Source of the DNA: Desulfocapsa sp.
GTDB taxonomy: Bacteria > Desulfobacterota > Desulfobulbia > Desulfobulbales > Desulfocapsaceae
Length of the DNA: 52,331 nucleotides
Reading direction: 5' to 3'
NCBI GenBank assembly: GCA_030145625.1
Contig: JAQYVF010000028.1
Location: 1-52,331, forward strand
Shown here: positions 45,033 through 52,331 of the stretch, one piece after another
Position numbering within the stretch: the stretch's first letter is position 1
How the letters are laid out: each line of letters begins with the position of its first letter
Notes under the pieces: model-generated
Told to the model about the DNA's origin: nothing
The model's input: the letters and a program-made list of their open reading frames with translations, nothing else
Database searches by the model: none
Program-made: the position numbers and the translations under genes

Positions 45033-46748
45033 ATGCAAAAAAAAACACACTCCACACATTCGCCCCAACCTGTTAATATTTTATTCTTCCTCTTCCTCTC
45101 ATTCTGTTTTCTACTACCTTTCCAATCTTCGGCCATGGCAAAACCGGCCTTCCCAGCCAACACTATCCTTGCCGCCGGAGACAACGTAAAACTCCAATTC
45201 AAAAAGCACCCGTTCCTGAACAAGATGACAGGACAGTACACAGTAGATCCAATGGGTAACATCACCATAGAGGGCATTGGTACTATCCAAGCTGCCGGCA
45301 AACCTGTCTCTGCTCTACAAAATCAAATACAAAACGCACTGCACTCAATCACCTCTATTGATTCAGGTATAAAAGTATCTCTTCTCCAACAGAATCGGTT
45401 CATCCTCATGGGACAAGGCGTTCGCTATCCCGGCTGGTACAAGGTACCGTTACGCCCATCGCTTGAAGAGTTAACAAATTTTGCATCAGGCCTCAAGCCG
45501 GGAGCAGGCCTGGAGGATGCTACAATCTCGCGAAAAATCAAGGGGAAGATCCAAAAGCTCTCCTTTGCAAAGGCACTTCCTCTGCAATCTTTTGATCACC
45601 TTACGCTCACCAGTACAACTGACAGTGCAATCGTCGACAACGGCGATCTGCTGTATGTTGTCATTCCCAAAGAAATCACAGGGGAATTCAGCCCCACTGA
45701 AAAAAACTATTTCAAAGAAAAAGTAGAGATCGACCGACACGGTTTTATTTTTCTTCCCAGTCAGGGAAATATTAAAATCTCCGGCTTCACTACCGCAAAG
45801 ATCAGCGAGTTACTCACCAACAACTTACCCAAATATCTCTCCAAAAGTGACAAGGCATCAGTCAACCTTATAGAAAAAAGGCATTACATACAGATCCTGG
45901 GCCATGTAGCAATGCCCGGCTGGTACAATATCCCCGAATCAGCTAATATCCAGGCGATTCTCAGTCAGGCCGGCGGGACCGTTGACGGAGCCAATCTGAC
46001 AAAAGTGACCATCTCCCGCAAGATAAATGGGGAAAGCAAAGACCTGTTGGCGAACATCCAATACTATCTCTCCACCGGAGACAAGAGAATGCTGCCGGTA
46101 CTCCATGAGAACGACACCGTATTTGTCCCTCTCACTCCTGCTCTGGGCCCCGACGAAGAAGCCGGCAGGGCGCAAGCAGCCCTTGAGACCCCAAAGATCC
46201 GTATTTTCGGCGCAGTCAATAACCCGGGGATCTATCCTGCCCCATCCAGTATGAATCTTCTGGATCTATTGATTACTGCCCAGGGAGAAACTGCAGATGC
46301 TGATCTGACAAAAATTAAAATCATGCGGGCCGAAGGCGACAAAGAACTATTCGACATGCAGGCCTTACTCGACTCAAATGCATCCGAAGAAAAAACCACT
46401 TTCCCGCAGATAAGAGGCGGAGACATTGTCCATATTTCCAGGCAGGAAACGGTAACCGGCCCTGAGAATCTCCAAACAGGACAGCCTACCACCCAGTCCA
46501 TTACGATGAGCGGGCCGGGAAGCAATGGCCGTGGTCTACAGGCTTTCACCGAGCCAATGACCCCTTTACAGGCTATCGCTCAGGCAGGTGGCGTAACAGC
46601 TTTCGCAGACACCAATGATATCGTCATCATCCGCCGGGTGAACGGAAAACAAGAAAACCTCCCCTATAACTATGACAAAGCACTTAAAGGGGAAGAGCCT
46701 GATGTAGATTTTCTTCTGCAGGCAGGTGATATGATTTATATACCTTGA
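45033..46748 (+). CDS. Wza-like polysaccharide export protein with several SLBB domains
   Basis: About 571 residues. A signal peptide (VNILFFLFLSFCFLLPFQSSAMA) leads to a poly-export domain (ILAAGDNVKLQF, YTVDPMGNITIEGIGTIQAAG). At least four SLBB-type units follow, each starting with a GxVxxPGWYxVP-like strand and ending VTISRKINGESKDLL-like: about residues 130-210, 290-380, 400-480 and 490-570. No lipobox Cys is visible in the signal region, unlike classical Wza. It should form or line the periplasmic or outer-membrane EPS channel. I chose ATG 45033 because the signal peptide begins there; no strong Shine-Dalgarno site is seen. Confidence 0.85.
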   Translation: MQKKTHSTHSPQPVNILFFLFLSFCFLLPFQSSAMAKPAFPANTILAAGDNVKLQFKKHPFLNKMTGQYTVDPMGNITIEGIGTIQAAGKPVSALQNQIQNALHSITSIDSGIKVSLLQQNRFILMGQGVRYPGWYKVPLRPSLEELTNFASGLKPGAGLEDATISRKIKGKIQKLSFAKALPLQSFDHLTLTSTTDSAIVDNGDLLYVVIPKEITGEFSPTEKNYFKEKVEIDRHGFIFLPSQGNIKISGFTTAKISELLTNNLPKYLSKSDKASVNLIEKRHYIQILGHVAMPGWYNIPESANIQAILSQAGGTVDGANLTKVTISRKINGESKDLLANIQYYLSTGDKRMLPVLHENDTVFVPLTPALGPDEEAGRAQAALETPKIRIFGAVNNPGIYPAPSSMNLLDLLITAQGETADADLTKIKIMRAEGDKELFDMQALLDSNASEEKTTFPQIRGGDIVHISRQETVTGPENLQTGQPTTQSITMSGPGSNGRGLQAFTEPMTPLQAIAQAGGVTAFADTNDIVIIRRVNGKQENLPYNYDKALKGEEPDVDFLLQAGDMIYIP

Positions 46749-46885
46749 TGGGCGGCGGGAGGCGGTGTGCGGTTTGAGGTATGCGGTTTGCGGAAAAGAT
46801 AAGGGTAAAGATGGAAGGGAAAAAGATCGGATTGGTGGGAAGGTAAGGGTAAGGGCGGAAGGGAAAAAGATCGGTTTCGGGAAAG
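46749..46885 (+). repeat. Short direct repeats upstream of the IVP gene
   Basis: An 18-bp sequence, GGAAGGGAAAAAGATCGG, occurs exactly at 46813-46830 and 46857-46874, within a purine-rich stretch. A GGTATGCGGTTTGCGG segment near 46778 pairs with the inverted triple repeat CATACCG...CATACC near 47326-47348. The IVP gene therefore lies between inverted repeats. Confidence 0.65.
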
Positions 46886-47284
46886 ATGACAGCAAGAGGG
46901 GGGCGGTTAATTTTGGGAAATTTTCGGCAATTGAAGGTTTGGCAGCGGAGTAAGGATCTTGCTGTGTATGTGTATTCGATTACCGAGAATGGTGATTTTT
47001 CGAAAGATTTTGGCCTGCGGGATCAGATACGCAGGGCGACGGTGTCTATCGCGAGCAACATTGCTGAAGGAGATGAACTCAACACCAACAAACAAGCTAT
47101 TCATTTCTTTTACATAGCAAAAGGATCAACAGCAGAAGTTTTAACCCAGGCAATAATTTCCCACGAAATTGGTTACCTGGACCCGCAAACAACAGCCCAT
47201 ATCCAAGAAGAATGCGACGCCATATCCCGCATGCTCACCAGGTTAATTCAAGCCAGGAAAAAAGGCGTGAGCCGTGAGGCGTAG
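46886..47284 (+). CDS. Four-helix-bundle (23S rRNA intervening-sequence, IVP) family protein
   Basis: A 132-residue protein of the IVP family (TIGR02436-like). Characteristic segments are FRQLKVWQRSKDLAVYVYSI, LRDQIRRATVSIASNIAEG and GSTAEVLTQAIISHEIGYL. Members were first seen inside intervening sequences of 23S rRNA genes, but many are free-standing and their function is unknown. Here there is no rRNA around it. It is flanked by direct and inverted repeats and sits between the convergent exporter and PrsT-like genes, as if inserted. ATG 46886 is the first start; a later one is possible. Confidence 0.85.
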   Translation: MTARGGRLILGNFRQLKVWQRSKDLAVYVYSITENGDFSKDFGLRDQIRRATVSIASNIAEGDELNTNKQAIHFFYIAKGSTAEVLTQAIISHEIGYLDPQTTAHIQEECDAISRMLTRLIQARKKGVSREA

Positions 47285-47352
47285 GAGGATCGCCGACTTC
47301 GTTCTTCAGTCTTTCCCCTCACGCTGCATACCGCATACCGCATACCGTACAA

Positions 47353-50145
47353 CTATTCTTCCTCTTCTTTCTTCAGATACATTTCCTCAAGATGGAGGCG
47401 GGCAGGGACATATTCTTCATCATTTGCAATGGCCTGTTCCAGGTACTGTTTGGCCAGGAGGAATGAACCCTGATGGTAATATATCCAACCGAGGGCATCT
47501 GCAATTTGTGGGTTTGCTGGTTGTACCGCATAGGCTTTTTTAGCAAGCTCAAGGGCTTGATTAGGATTTTTATCCTGTTCAGCATAGAGTACTGCCAGTT
47601 CAGCAGCTGCGGTAACGTTAAATCCTTCGTTTTTCATAATTTCTTCAAGCAGTGCCATAGCCTGCTCCACATCCCCCTGCTGTTTCTGCACTTTTGCCGC
47701 AAGGAGTTTCTCTTTGGACAGAGAAATGACAGCGAGGGTTTCTTCTGCAGCAGTTAATTCATTGTCGGAAAGTCCCTTTTCTATTGCTGAAGTCAGCAAT
47801 GTTTCAGCTTCCTGTTGTTGTTTCTGACCGTAGCGAAGCATACCCATATGATAGAGAATAGAAGGATTCTCCGGCTTCGCACTCATAGCCTGCTGCAGAT
47901 ACGGTTCTGCCTGAGAGTAGGCATTTTTTAAGACATAAATCCAGCCAAGTGTATCGGCAACATCAGGATTTTTGGGAATCTTTCTATACACTGTATTGGC
48001 AAGATCGAGTGCACGATCAAGGTTTCTTCCCTCTTCCGCATAGAGAAAGGCAAGATTGTTCATAGCAGGGAGAAAATCACCTTTTTGGTGCAAGACCTCT
48101 TCATAGCTTGAGATTGCCTTTTCTTTGTTGTTGCTATCCATATACAACCCCGCAAGCTTCATCATGATTCCAATATCATTGGGGACCAACTCCAAGGCAT
48201 TCTGGAAGTATCCAACTGCCTTAGTTACATCTTTTTTAGAGGTATAGAGTTCGGCCAACATCACAATGAGGGCAGCATTTTCACCTTTATCGGCCACAGG
48301 CAGGAGGACATTCTCGGCAAGGTCAACATAGCCCTGGGAAAGATAGATCTTTGCCTTAAGCATTACCGCCGCATCATTATTTGGATATTTTGCCAAAAAG
48401 GAATCAACTGTCGCCATGGCATTTTCAGGTTCCTTTTTCAGCATAAAGACAACAACCATCTTGCTTATTATCTGAATACTATCTGACTTTTCCTCCTGAA
48501 GTTGTTTATAGAGGAATAAGGCCTTATCATATTCGCCCATAGAGTAGTAAATATCAGCCAACCGAAGCCTGTGTCCGACAACATCAGGCTGTTTTTCCAC
48601 CAACAGTTTAGCATCCTCCAGGGCGATATCCGGTTTTTTCATTTTCATGAGCACACCAATTCGCAAAACCCTGGCCGTGAACTCATCAGCCTGCTTCCCG
48701 ACGACCTTATCAAGCTGATTATCTTTCCCCTGGTTAGCGAGAATCTTTTCGAGCTCATCAAGACTTTTTTGAAACTCTCCTTTTCTGGCATAGATCTCTG
48801 CCAAGGCCAGGCGGGCTTTGGAAAGGTTTGGGTTTTTCTTCAGTGCTTCACTGATCTCGAAAATACTGATCTGATCAGACTCATTCATAAAGGTCATTCC
48901 GTATAAGAACTGATTTTCAGCAACATTGGGTGCCAGCTCCTTTGCCTTGGAAAATGACTCCCTGGCCTCAGCAACATTTTTGTCCTGCATCATCATCAGA
49001 CCCTTCAGAAAATGACCGCGGGCATCGCTGGAATCTTCTTTTAATAAGGCATCAACAGAAGTTCGTGCCTGGTCAAACTCCCCTTCGGCCATAAAGAGCT
49101 CAACGACTTTGGATTTCAAAAGTGTTTTACTGCTATCCTCAGCAATAATAGTCTGGAGAATCTCTTGGGCTTCTTTATACTTTTCGAGATAAGTATAGTA
49201 TTCAGCAAGGATCATCTGATTGATCTGACGGGTCTCATCGGTGGCTGCCGCTGCCGCCTTTTGGAAATATTTCAGAGCCTCATCAGAATTTCCCTGGCGT
49301 TGGGAGATCAGTGCATACATTCTGTAAAGTCGAGAATCTTTTACCCCCGCTTGTTCAGCATCCAGGAGAATCCTTAACGCCTTGTCAGGTTGATTTTTTT
49401 TCATAGAGAGCTGGGCCAGAAAGAAAAATGGCAGCGGGTTCTTAGGAAATTTTTCTTTAACAGCCTCTACCGTCAATACTGCAAGGCCAAATCGTTCCAG
49501 CTTTTCATATATCTGAGCAAGGGCGATCTGCACTCCAATATTATCTGGCTCCTCCAAAGCCAGGCTCTCCATAATTGCAAGGCCTTCTTCAACATCACCT
49601 TTTATGATCAGCGTTCGCCCTAAATTTAGAGCGAGGAGAGAATGTTCCGGATAAAGTTTCAGCCCCTCTTTAAAAACCTGTACAGCTTCTTCAAACTTTT
49701 TCTTATAAACAAGGGAATTACCAAGTATCAGATAAATATCTTGGTCATTCCCATTCACTTTGAGAAACTGCTCACAAACTGTTATGGCCTGATCAAGGGC
49801 ACGATTCTCGATCAGAAGAAAAGCTAGCTTTTTTCTTGCCTCCTTCATTTGTGGATCCTGCTCAACAGCGCGACTGAGCTCGGCATAGGCCAGACTAACC
49901 TCACCTTTCTTATCATACACCTCACCTAGCCTGTAATGGACTTTGGTCATTTCAGGATCTTGCTGCAAGGCCTTTTTAAACCAGATCACGGCCTCATCAA
50001 GATTTTCAGCGGTCATGGCATCAAGTCCCTGCTGAAACATTTTTTCAGAATCTTCTCCTGAACAACCTAATCCACCGGCAAGTACTGCGGTCAAACTCAC
50101 AACCATCAACAATCTTAGAAAAAACTGCCTCTGAAAATCTGTCAT
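47353..50145 (-). CDS. prsT: TPR-repeat lipoprotein of PEP-CTERM systems (PrsT-like)
   Basis: About 930 residues. The N-terminus (LRLLMVVSLTAVLAGGLGCSG) is a lipoprotein signal, with Cys after a slightly atypical lipobox. The rest is a long array of tetratricopeptide repeats, more than 20 by eye (for example DEAVIWFKKALQQDPEMTKV, EAVQVFKEGLKLYPEHS, KAVGYFQNALELVPND). Length and layout match the PEP-CTERM system TPR lipoprotein PrsT, thought to organise protein or EPS export in the periplasm. I chose ATG 50145 (AGG about 7 nt upstream) over a start 25 codons earlier because the signal peptide begins there. Confidence 0.85.
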   Translation of the reverse strand: MTDFQRQFFLRLLMVVSLTAVLAGGLGCSGEDSEKMFQQGLDAMTAENLDEAVIWFKKALQQDPEMTKVHYRLGEVYDKKGEVSLAYAELSRAVEQDPQMKEARKKLAFLLIENRALDQAITVCEQFLKVNGNDQDIYLILGNSLVYKKKFEEAVQVFKEGLKLYPEHSLLALNLGRTLIIKGDVEEGLAIMESLALEEPDNIGVQIALAQIYEKLERFGLAVLTVEAVKEKFPKNPLPFFFLAQLSMKKNQPDKALRILLDAEQAGVKDSRLYRMYALISQRQGNSDEALKYFQKAAAAATDETRQINQMILAEYYTYLEKYKEAQEILQTIIAEDSSKTLLKSKVVELFMAEGEFDQARTSVDALLKEDSSDARGHFLKGLMMMQDKNVAEARESFSKAKELAPNVAENQFLYGMTFMNESDQISIFEISEALKKNPNLSKARLALAEIYARKGEFQKSLDELEKILANQGKDNQLDKVVGKQADEFTARVLRIGVLMKMKKPDIALEDAKLLVEKQPDVVGHRLRLADIYYSMGEYDKALFLYKQLQEEKSDSIQIISKMVVVFMLKKEPENAMATVDSFLAKYPNNDAAVMLKAKIYLSQGYVDLAENVLLPVADKGENAALIVMLAELYTSKKDVTKAVGYFQNALELVPNDIGIMMKLAGLYMDSNNKEKAISSYEEVLHQKGDFLPAMNNLAFLYAEEGRNLDRALDLANTVYRKIPKNPDVADTLGWIYVLKNAYSQAEPYLQQAMSAKPENPSILYHMGMLRYGQKQQQEAETLLTSAIEKGLSDNELTAAEETLAVISLSKEKLLAAKVQKQQGDVEQAMALLEEIMKNEGFNVTAAAELAVLYAEQDKNPNQALELAKKAYAVQPANPQIADALGWIYYHQGSFLLAKQYLEQAIANDEEYVPARLHLEEMYLKKEEEE

Positions 50146-50275
50146 AACTAACCTGTTTTTAGAATGATCCAGGAAACTTCTCTCCATGATATGAAGAACA
50201 TTTTTGACAAAATCCATCACACAAATTAATCTTACAATTATACAGAGTTATGAGAAAAAAGCAATATACAGGTAG

Positions 50276-50485
50276 TTACCCTAACCAATTCCATACCAAA
50301 AGATGAATGTTTGCACCTGTATCCTCCTTCAACTCTTCATCACTTATGGCCACCTTATGTGTGTCTAATACAGTCCTGCACCATTCAGGTATTGCAAACG
50401 AAGTCATAGGTTTTTTACCCAAGTATCTAACCCGTTGCACTTCTATACTGACTCGCCTTCCTACCCATATCAAAATAACTCTCAA
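50276..50485 (-). CDS. Possible small unrecognised ORF
   Basis: A 69-codon frame from a TTG, or about 43 codons from an internal ATG. The C-terminal part (DTHKVAISDEELKEDTGANI) has a natural amino-acid mix, but I recognise no family and no good ribosome-binding site. It is the only candidate in the 370-bp gap between the PrsT-like gene and the PilZ gene. That gap must also hold both divergent promoters. It could be a remnant. Confidence 0.2.
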   Translation of the reverse strand: MRVILIWVGRRVSIEVQRVRYLGKKPMTSFAIPEWCRTVLDTHKVAISDEELKEDTGANIHLLVWNWLG

Positions 50486-50590
50486 ACTTTCTTTGCTATT
50501 TAATCGTTTAATGATAATATTAATTACAAAGGTCCTATTGAACTATCAACAACATCTACCATCACTGATATATTAGTGGGGGGGGGCAAT

Positions 50591-50944
50591 ATGGATAACA
50601 AACGAAGATACTCCAGAATGGATGTACAGGGAATGGAAGCTGACATATCTGACGATATCGGATTTTGTTCTGCACGAGTAAGAGATGTTTCCCGATTCGG
50701 TCTCTGCCTTTCCGATATGTCGAGAAAACTGCATGTTAAAGGTGACAAGTTTCTGCTCGTCATCTCATGCCAGGGGCGCCGGTTCAAGGTACATGCTCGT
50801 GGCAGGTGGGAAGCAGAACAAGGATTAGACACGATACTGGGAGCGGAAATCAAAAATGCTCCTTGGGCCTGGACCGAGTTTGTGTCTACCTTGGAACCGA
50901 TTGAAGACGATGTATGGGGTTCTACTGGTAAAATGATGCCCTGA
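50591..50944 (+). CDS. PilZ-domain protein (c-di-GMP binding)
   Basis: A 117-residue single-domain PilZ protein. The two c-di-GMP-binding motifs are present: RRYSR (R-x3-R) near the N-terminus and VRDVSRFGLCL (D-x-S-x2-G). A beta-barrel pattern follows (FLLVISCQGRRFKVHARGRW). PilZ proteins bind cyclic di-GMP and often control EPS synthesis or motility. Its place beside the PEP-CTERM/EPS genes suggests post-translational control of that system. ATG 50591 follows a run of nine G residues (50578-50586), an unusual but possible ribosome-binding site and a likely slippage hot spot. Confidence 0.85.
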   Translation: MDNKRRYSRMDVQGMEADISDDIGFCSARVRDVSRFGLCLSDMSRKLHVKGDKFLLVISCQGRRFKVHARGRWEAEQGLDTILGAEIKNAPWAWTEFVSTLEPIEDDVWGSTGKMMP

Positions 50945-51020
50945 ACCGGGCCGTTCATTCGACCTCACCTTCAAGCTTTAGTACATACTTAAAACATTCA
51001 GACCATCGTTACAGAAAAGA

Positions 51021-51057
51021 CCAAAGGGCCACCTACTCAAAGTAGGTGGCCCTTTGG
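51021..51057. terminator. Perfect 17-bp hairpin
   Basis: CCAAAGGGCCACCTACT (51021-51037) pairs perfectly with 51041-51057 around a 3-nt loop. On the plus strand it follows the PilZ gene but lacks a T-run; on the minus strand it is followed by TCTTTTCTG. A terminator for the PilZ transcript or a bidirectional one is the likely role. Confidence 0.6.
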
Positions 51058-51144
51058 TAATATATGCGTAAAAACAGCTTCAGCCACGAAGCCCCCCCCA
51101 CACATACAACAGTTAAACAGACAAGCAGACCGCACCAAGCACTG

Positions 51145-51903
51145 TTCGCGGATAAATCCGCTCCTACTGGCTATGATGGCCAACTGGAAGAGGATGGGAC
51201 TGTAAACATTGAGAGTGCAGTGTAGGAGCGGTTTCAACCGCGAACGGGACACCTCGCTACGCAAACAGATCAGCGGCGTGCAATCACACCGATTTCGCGA
51301 ATGAATTCGCTCCTACAGGGCAATGGTACGTAGCTGGAACACATGGATAGCTGCAAACACCACGGAACCACGTAGGAGCGGATTTATCCGCGAAATCGGA
51401 GTAGTTGCTGTGTGCTTGACTATTTGCGTAATGAGGGGGCCTGTTCGCGACTGAAGTCGCTCCTACAACATGCCTGGGGAAGACAACGATAACTGCAAAC
51501 GTTGTGGGAGCAGGTAGGAACGATTTTAACCGCGAACGGCCTCCCGCGTACTTGAAAAAGAAGTTCTGATCTTGGGCCAACTCCGATTTCGCGGATGAAT
51601 CCGCTCCTACTAAAAATTCCAACCTCTGTTTCATTCCCCTCTCCAGCCACACCTCAGCTGTGTGCTTGACTGTTTGCGTAATGAGGGGGCCTGTTCGCGA
51701 CTGAAGTCGCTCCTACAACATGCCTGGGGAAGACAACGATAACTGCAAACGTTGTGGGAGCAGGTAGGAGCGGTTTTAACCGCGAACGGCCTCCCGCGTA
51801 CTTGAAAAAGAAGTTCTGATCTTGGGCCAACTCGGATTTCGCGGATGAATCCGCTCCTACTAAAAATTCCAACCTCTATTTCATTCCCCTCTCCAGCCAC
51901 ACC
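51145..51903. repeat. Field of short hairpin repeats (REP-like) with a tandem duplication
   Basis: Ten copies of a 22-26-bp palindromic repeat lie at about 51145, 51221, 51292, 51371, 51443, 51513, 51587, 51693, 51763 and 51837. Each has GTAGGAGCG on one side, a 6-bp stem and a 2-nt loop. Stem variants keep pairing: GCGGTTTCAACCGC, GCGGATGAATCCGC, GCGAATGAATTCGC, GCGACTGAAGTCGC. Orientation alternates. Part of the field is a 250-bp tandem duplication (51411-51660 and 51661-51903) with about five differences. I see no gene here; reading frames in this region are artefacts of the repeats. Confidence 0.85.
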
Positions 51904-51983
51904 ACACCACACATCACAATTAACCTACCAGCAAAATGACGTTTATCTAACGACGAAGGACTTAATTACTACAGAAGGGATAA

Positions 51984-52020
51984 AAAAAGGCAGAATCCGG
52001 TAACCAGATTCTGCCTTTTT
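51984..52020. terminator. Bidirectional Rho-independent terminator
   Basis: A perfect 14-bp stem (AAAAAGGCAGAATC / GATTCTGCCTTTTT) with a 9-nt loop has A-run and T-run arms that serve both strands. It lies 41 bp downstream of the stop of the minus-strand cytochrome gene and probably ends its transcript. Confidence 0.85.
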
Positions 52021-52060
52021 GATTCGTTTGTCTCTCTATCTTTTTCTCCGGGACAATCTC

Positions 52061-52331
52061 TTATCGCTTATCCCAGTGACATCCGACACATTGCATGAGT
52101 CCCGGCATTAAACGAAGTTTATTTCCTCGCTTTGTCCCGGTGGCGGCTGCTGAAAATTTGATAACACCTGTTTGATGGGGATTATGACAAGTAGCACAGA
52201 CAACTTTCCCTTTAAAAAGAGGCAGTTCAACACCAATCCGCTGTATGGACGTTTCAACAGTCGCCAATATTTTTTCAGAAGGTATCCTCAAGTGATCAAT
52301 CCCCGCGGGATGTCTTCGTGTAAAACCGTGA
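52061..52331 (-). CDS. Multihaem c-type cytochrome, C-terminal part (truncated by window edge)
   Basis: The frame is open to the right edge, so only about 89 residues of the C-terminus are seen. Two haem-binding CxxCH sites are present: VCATCHNPHQTG and QCVGCHWDKR at the very end. An upstream HPAGIDH segment (codons at about 52292-52310) could hold a distal His ligand. The CHNPH pattern is common in multihaem cytochromes of sulfate- and metal-reducing Desulfobacterota, which move electrons in the periplasm. A strong terminator follows. The number of haems and the partner cannot be known from this window. Confidence 0.75.
   Translation of the reverse strand, partial: HGFTRRHPAGIDHLRIPSEKILATVETSIQRIGVELPLFKGKVVCATCHNPHQTGVIKFSAAATGTKRGNKLRLMPGLMQCVGCHWDKR

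Noticed and set aside
46886-47284. IVP gene as a sign of a nearby 23S rRNA gene
   Set aside because: No rRNA sequence is seen on either side; free-standing IVP genes are common.
41911-51860. Repeated palindromes as a CRISPR array
   Set aside because: Spacing is irregular, orientation alternates, the repeats are only 22-26 bp and vary in the stem, and no cas gene is present.
51284-51912. Several minus-strand frames of 70-120 codons in the repeat field
   Set aside because: Their peptides repeat because the DNA repeats (NRPPHYANSQAHS-like and SGFIREI-like segments); there is no start context or family.

Overview
The window looks like a chromosomal segment of a Gram-negative member of the Desulfobacterota (former Deltaproteobacteria), dominated by exopolysaccharide (EPS) genes of the exosortase/PEP-CTERM type. 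Evidence: an exosortase with its EpsI partner, a PEP-CTERM substrate, a PrsT-like TPR lipoprotein, a Wza-like SLBB export protein, a polyprenyl-phosphate sugar transferase, a PilZ protein, and at the right edge a truncated c-type cytochrome with two CxxCH haem sites. The genus cannot be fixed from sequence alone.

Layout. (1) 1-3800 is a degraded zone: an IS5/IS1182-like element next to an IS3 transposase remnant, an imperfect palindrome, unrecognised remnants and a frameshifted kinase-fold pseudogene. (2) 3879-14390, + strand: a tight operon with a polysaccharide deacetylase, three family-2 glycosyltransferases, a CelD/FemAB-like acyltransferase, a GNAT protein, a kinase-fold protein, a hexapeptide acetyltransferase, a Gfo/Idh/MocA oxidoreductase, an SDR epimerase and a family-4 glycosyltransferase. 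It converges on a Wzx-type flippase (14417-15868, - strand). (3) 15894-16970: remnants of an IS3 and an ISL3 element. (4) 16992-41816, - strand: a long, closely spaced gene series. In transcription order: priming sugar transferase, exosortase, EpsI, AsnB-like amidotransferase, free acyl carrier protein, PP-loop ATPase, NRPS (C-A-PCP), NRPS (C-A-PCP), PKS (KS-AT-ACP-TE), SUMF1-like protein, membrane-anchored esterase, WecG/TagA-STAS fusion, Wzy-like polymerase, glycosyltransferase; then, after a 293-bp gap, another glycosyltransferase and a polysaccharide pyruvyl transferase. (5) 42458-50220: galE, the PEP-CTERM protein, the SLBB exporter, a four-helix-bundle (IVP) gene and the PrsT-like lipoprotein. 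(6) 50276-52331: PilZ protein, a field of short hairpin repeats with a 250-bp tandem duplication, strong hairpins, and the partial cytochrome.

How the genes fit. Priming transferase and polymerase lie only in the minus-strand block, and the flippase lies next to the plus-strand block, so the blocks probably serve one Wzx/Wzy-type EPS pathway exported through the SLBB protein. The exosortase would process the single PEP-CTERM protein seen here. The most unusual part is a complete small NRPS-PKS line, with overlapping ATGA junctions, inside the exosortase locus. The adenylation pockets read as glycine and then serine, and the AT carries the malonyl-type motif. No reductive domain is present, and the terminal thioesterase has Cys in place of the nucleophilic Ser. 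A free ACP, an AsnB-like amidotransferase and a PP-loop ATPase sit immediately upstream and could supply the starter unit. Whether the product is a secreted small molecule, an EPS decoration or a modification tied to PEP-CTERM export cannot be decided from the sequence.
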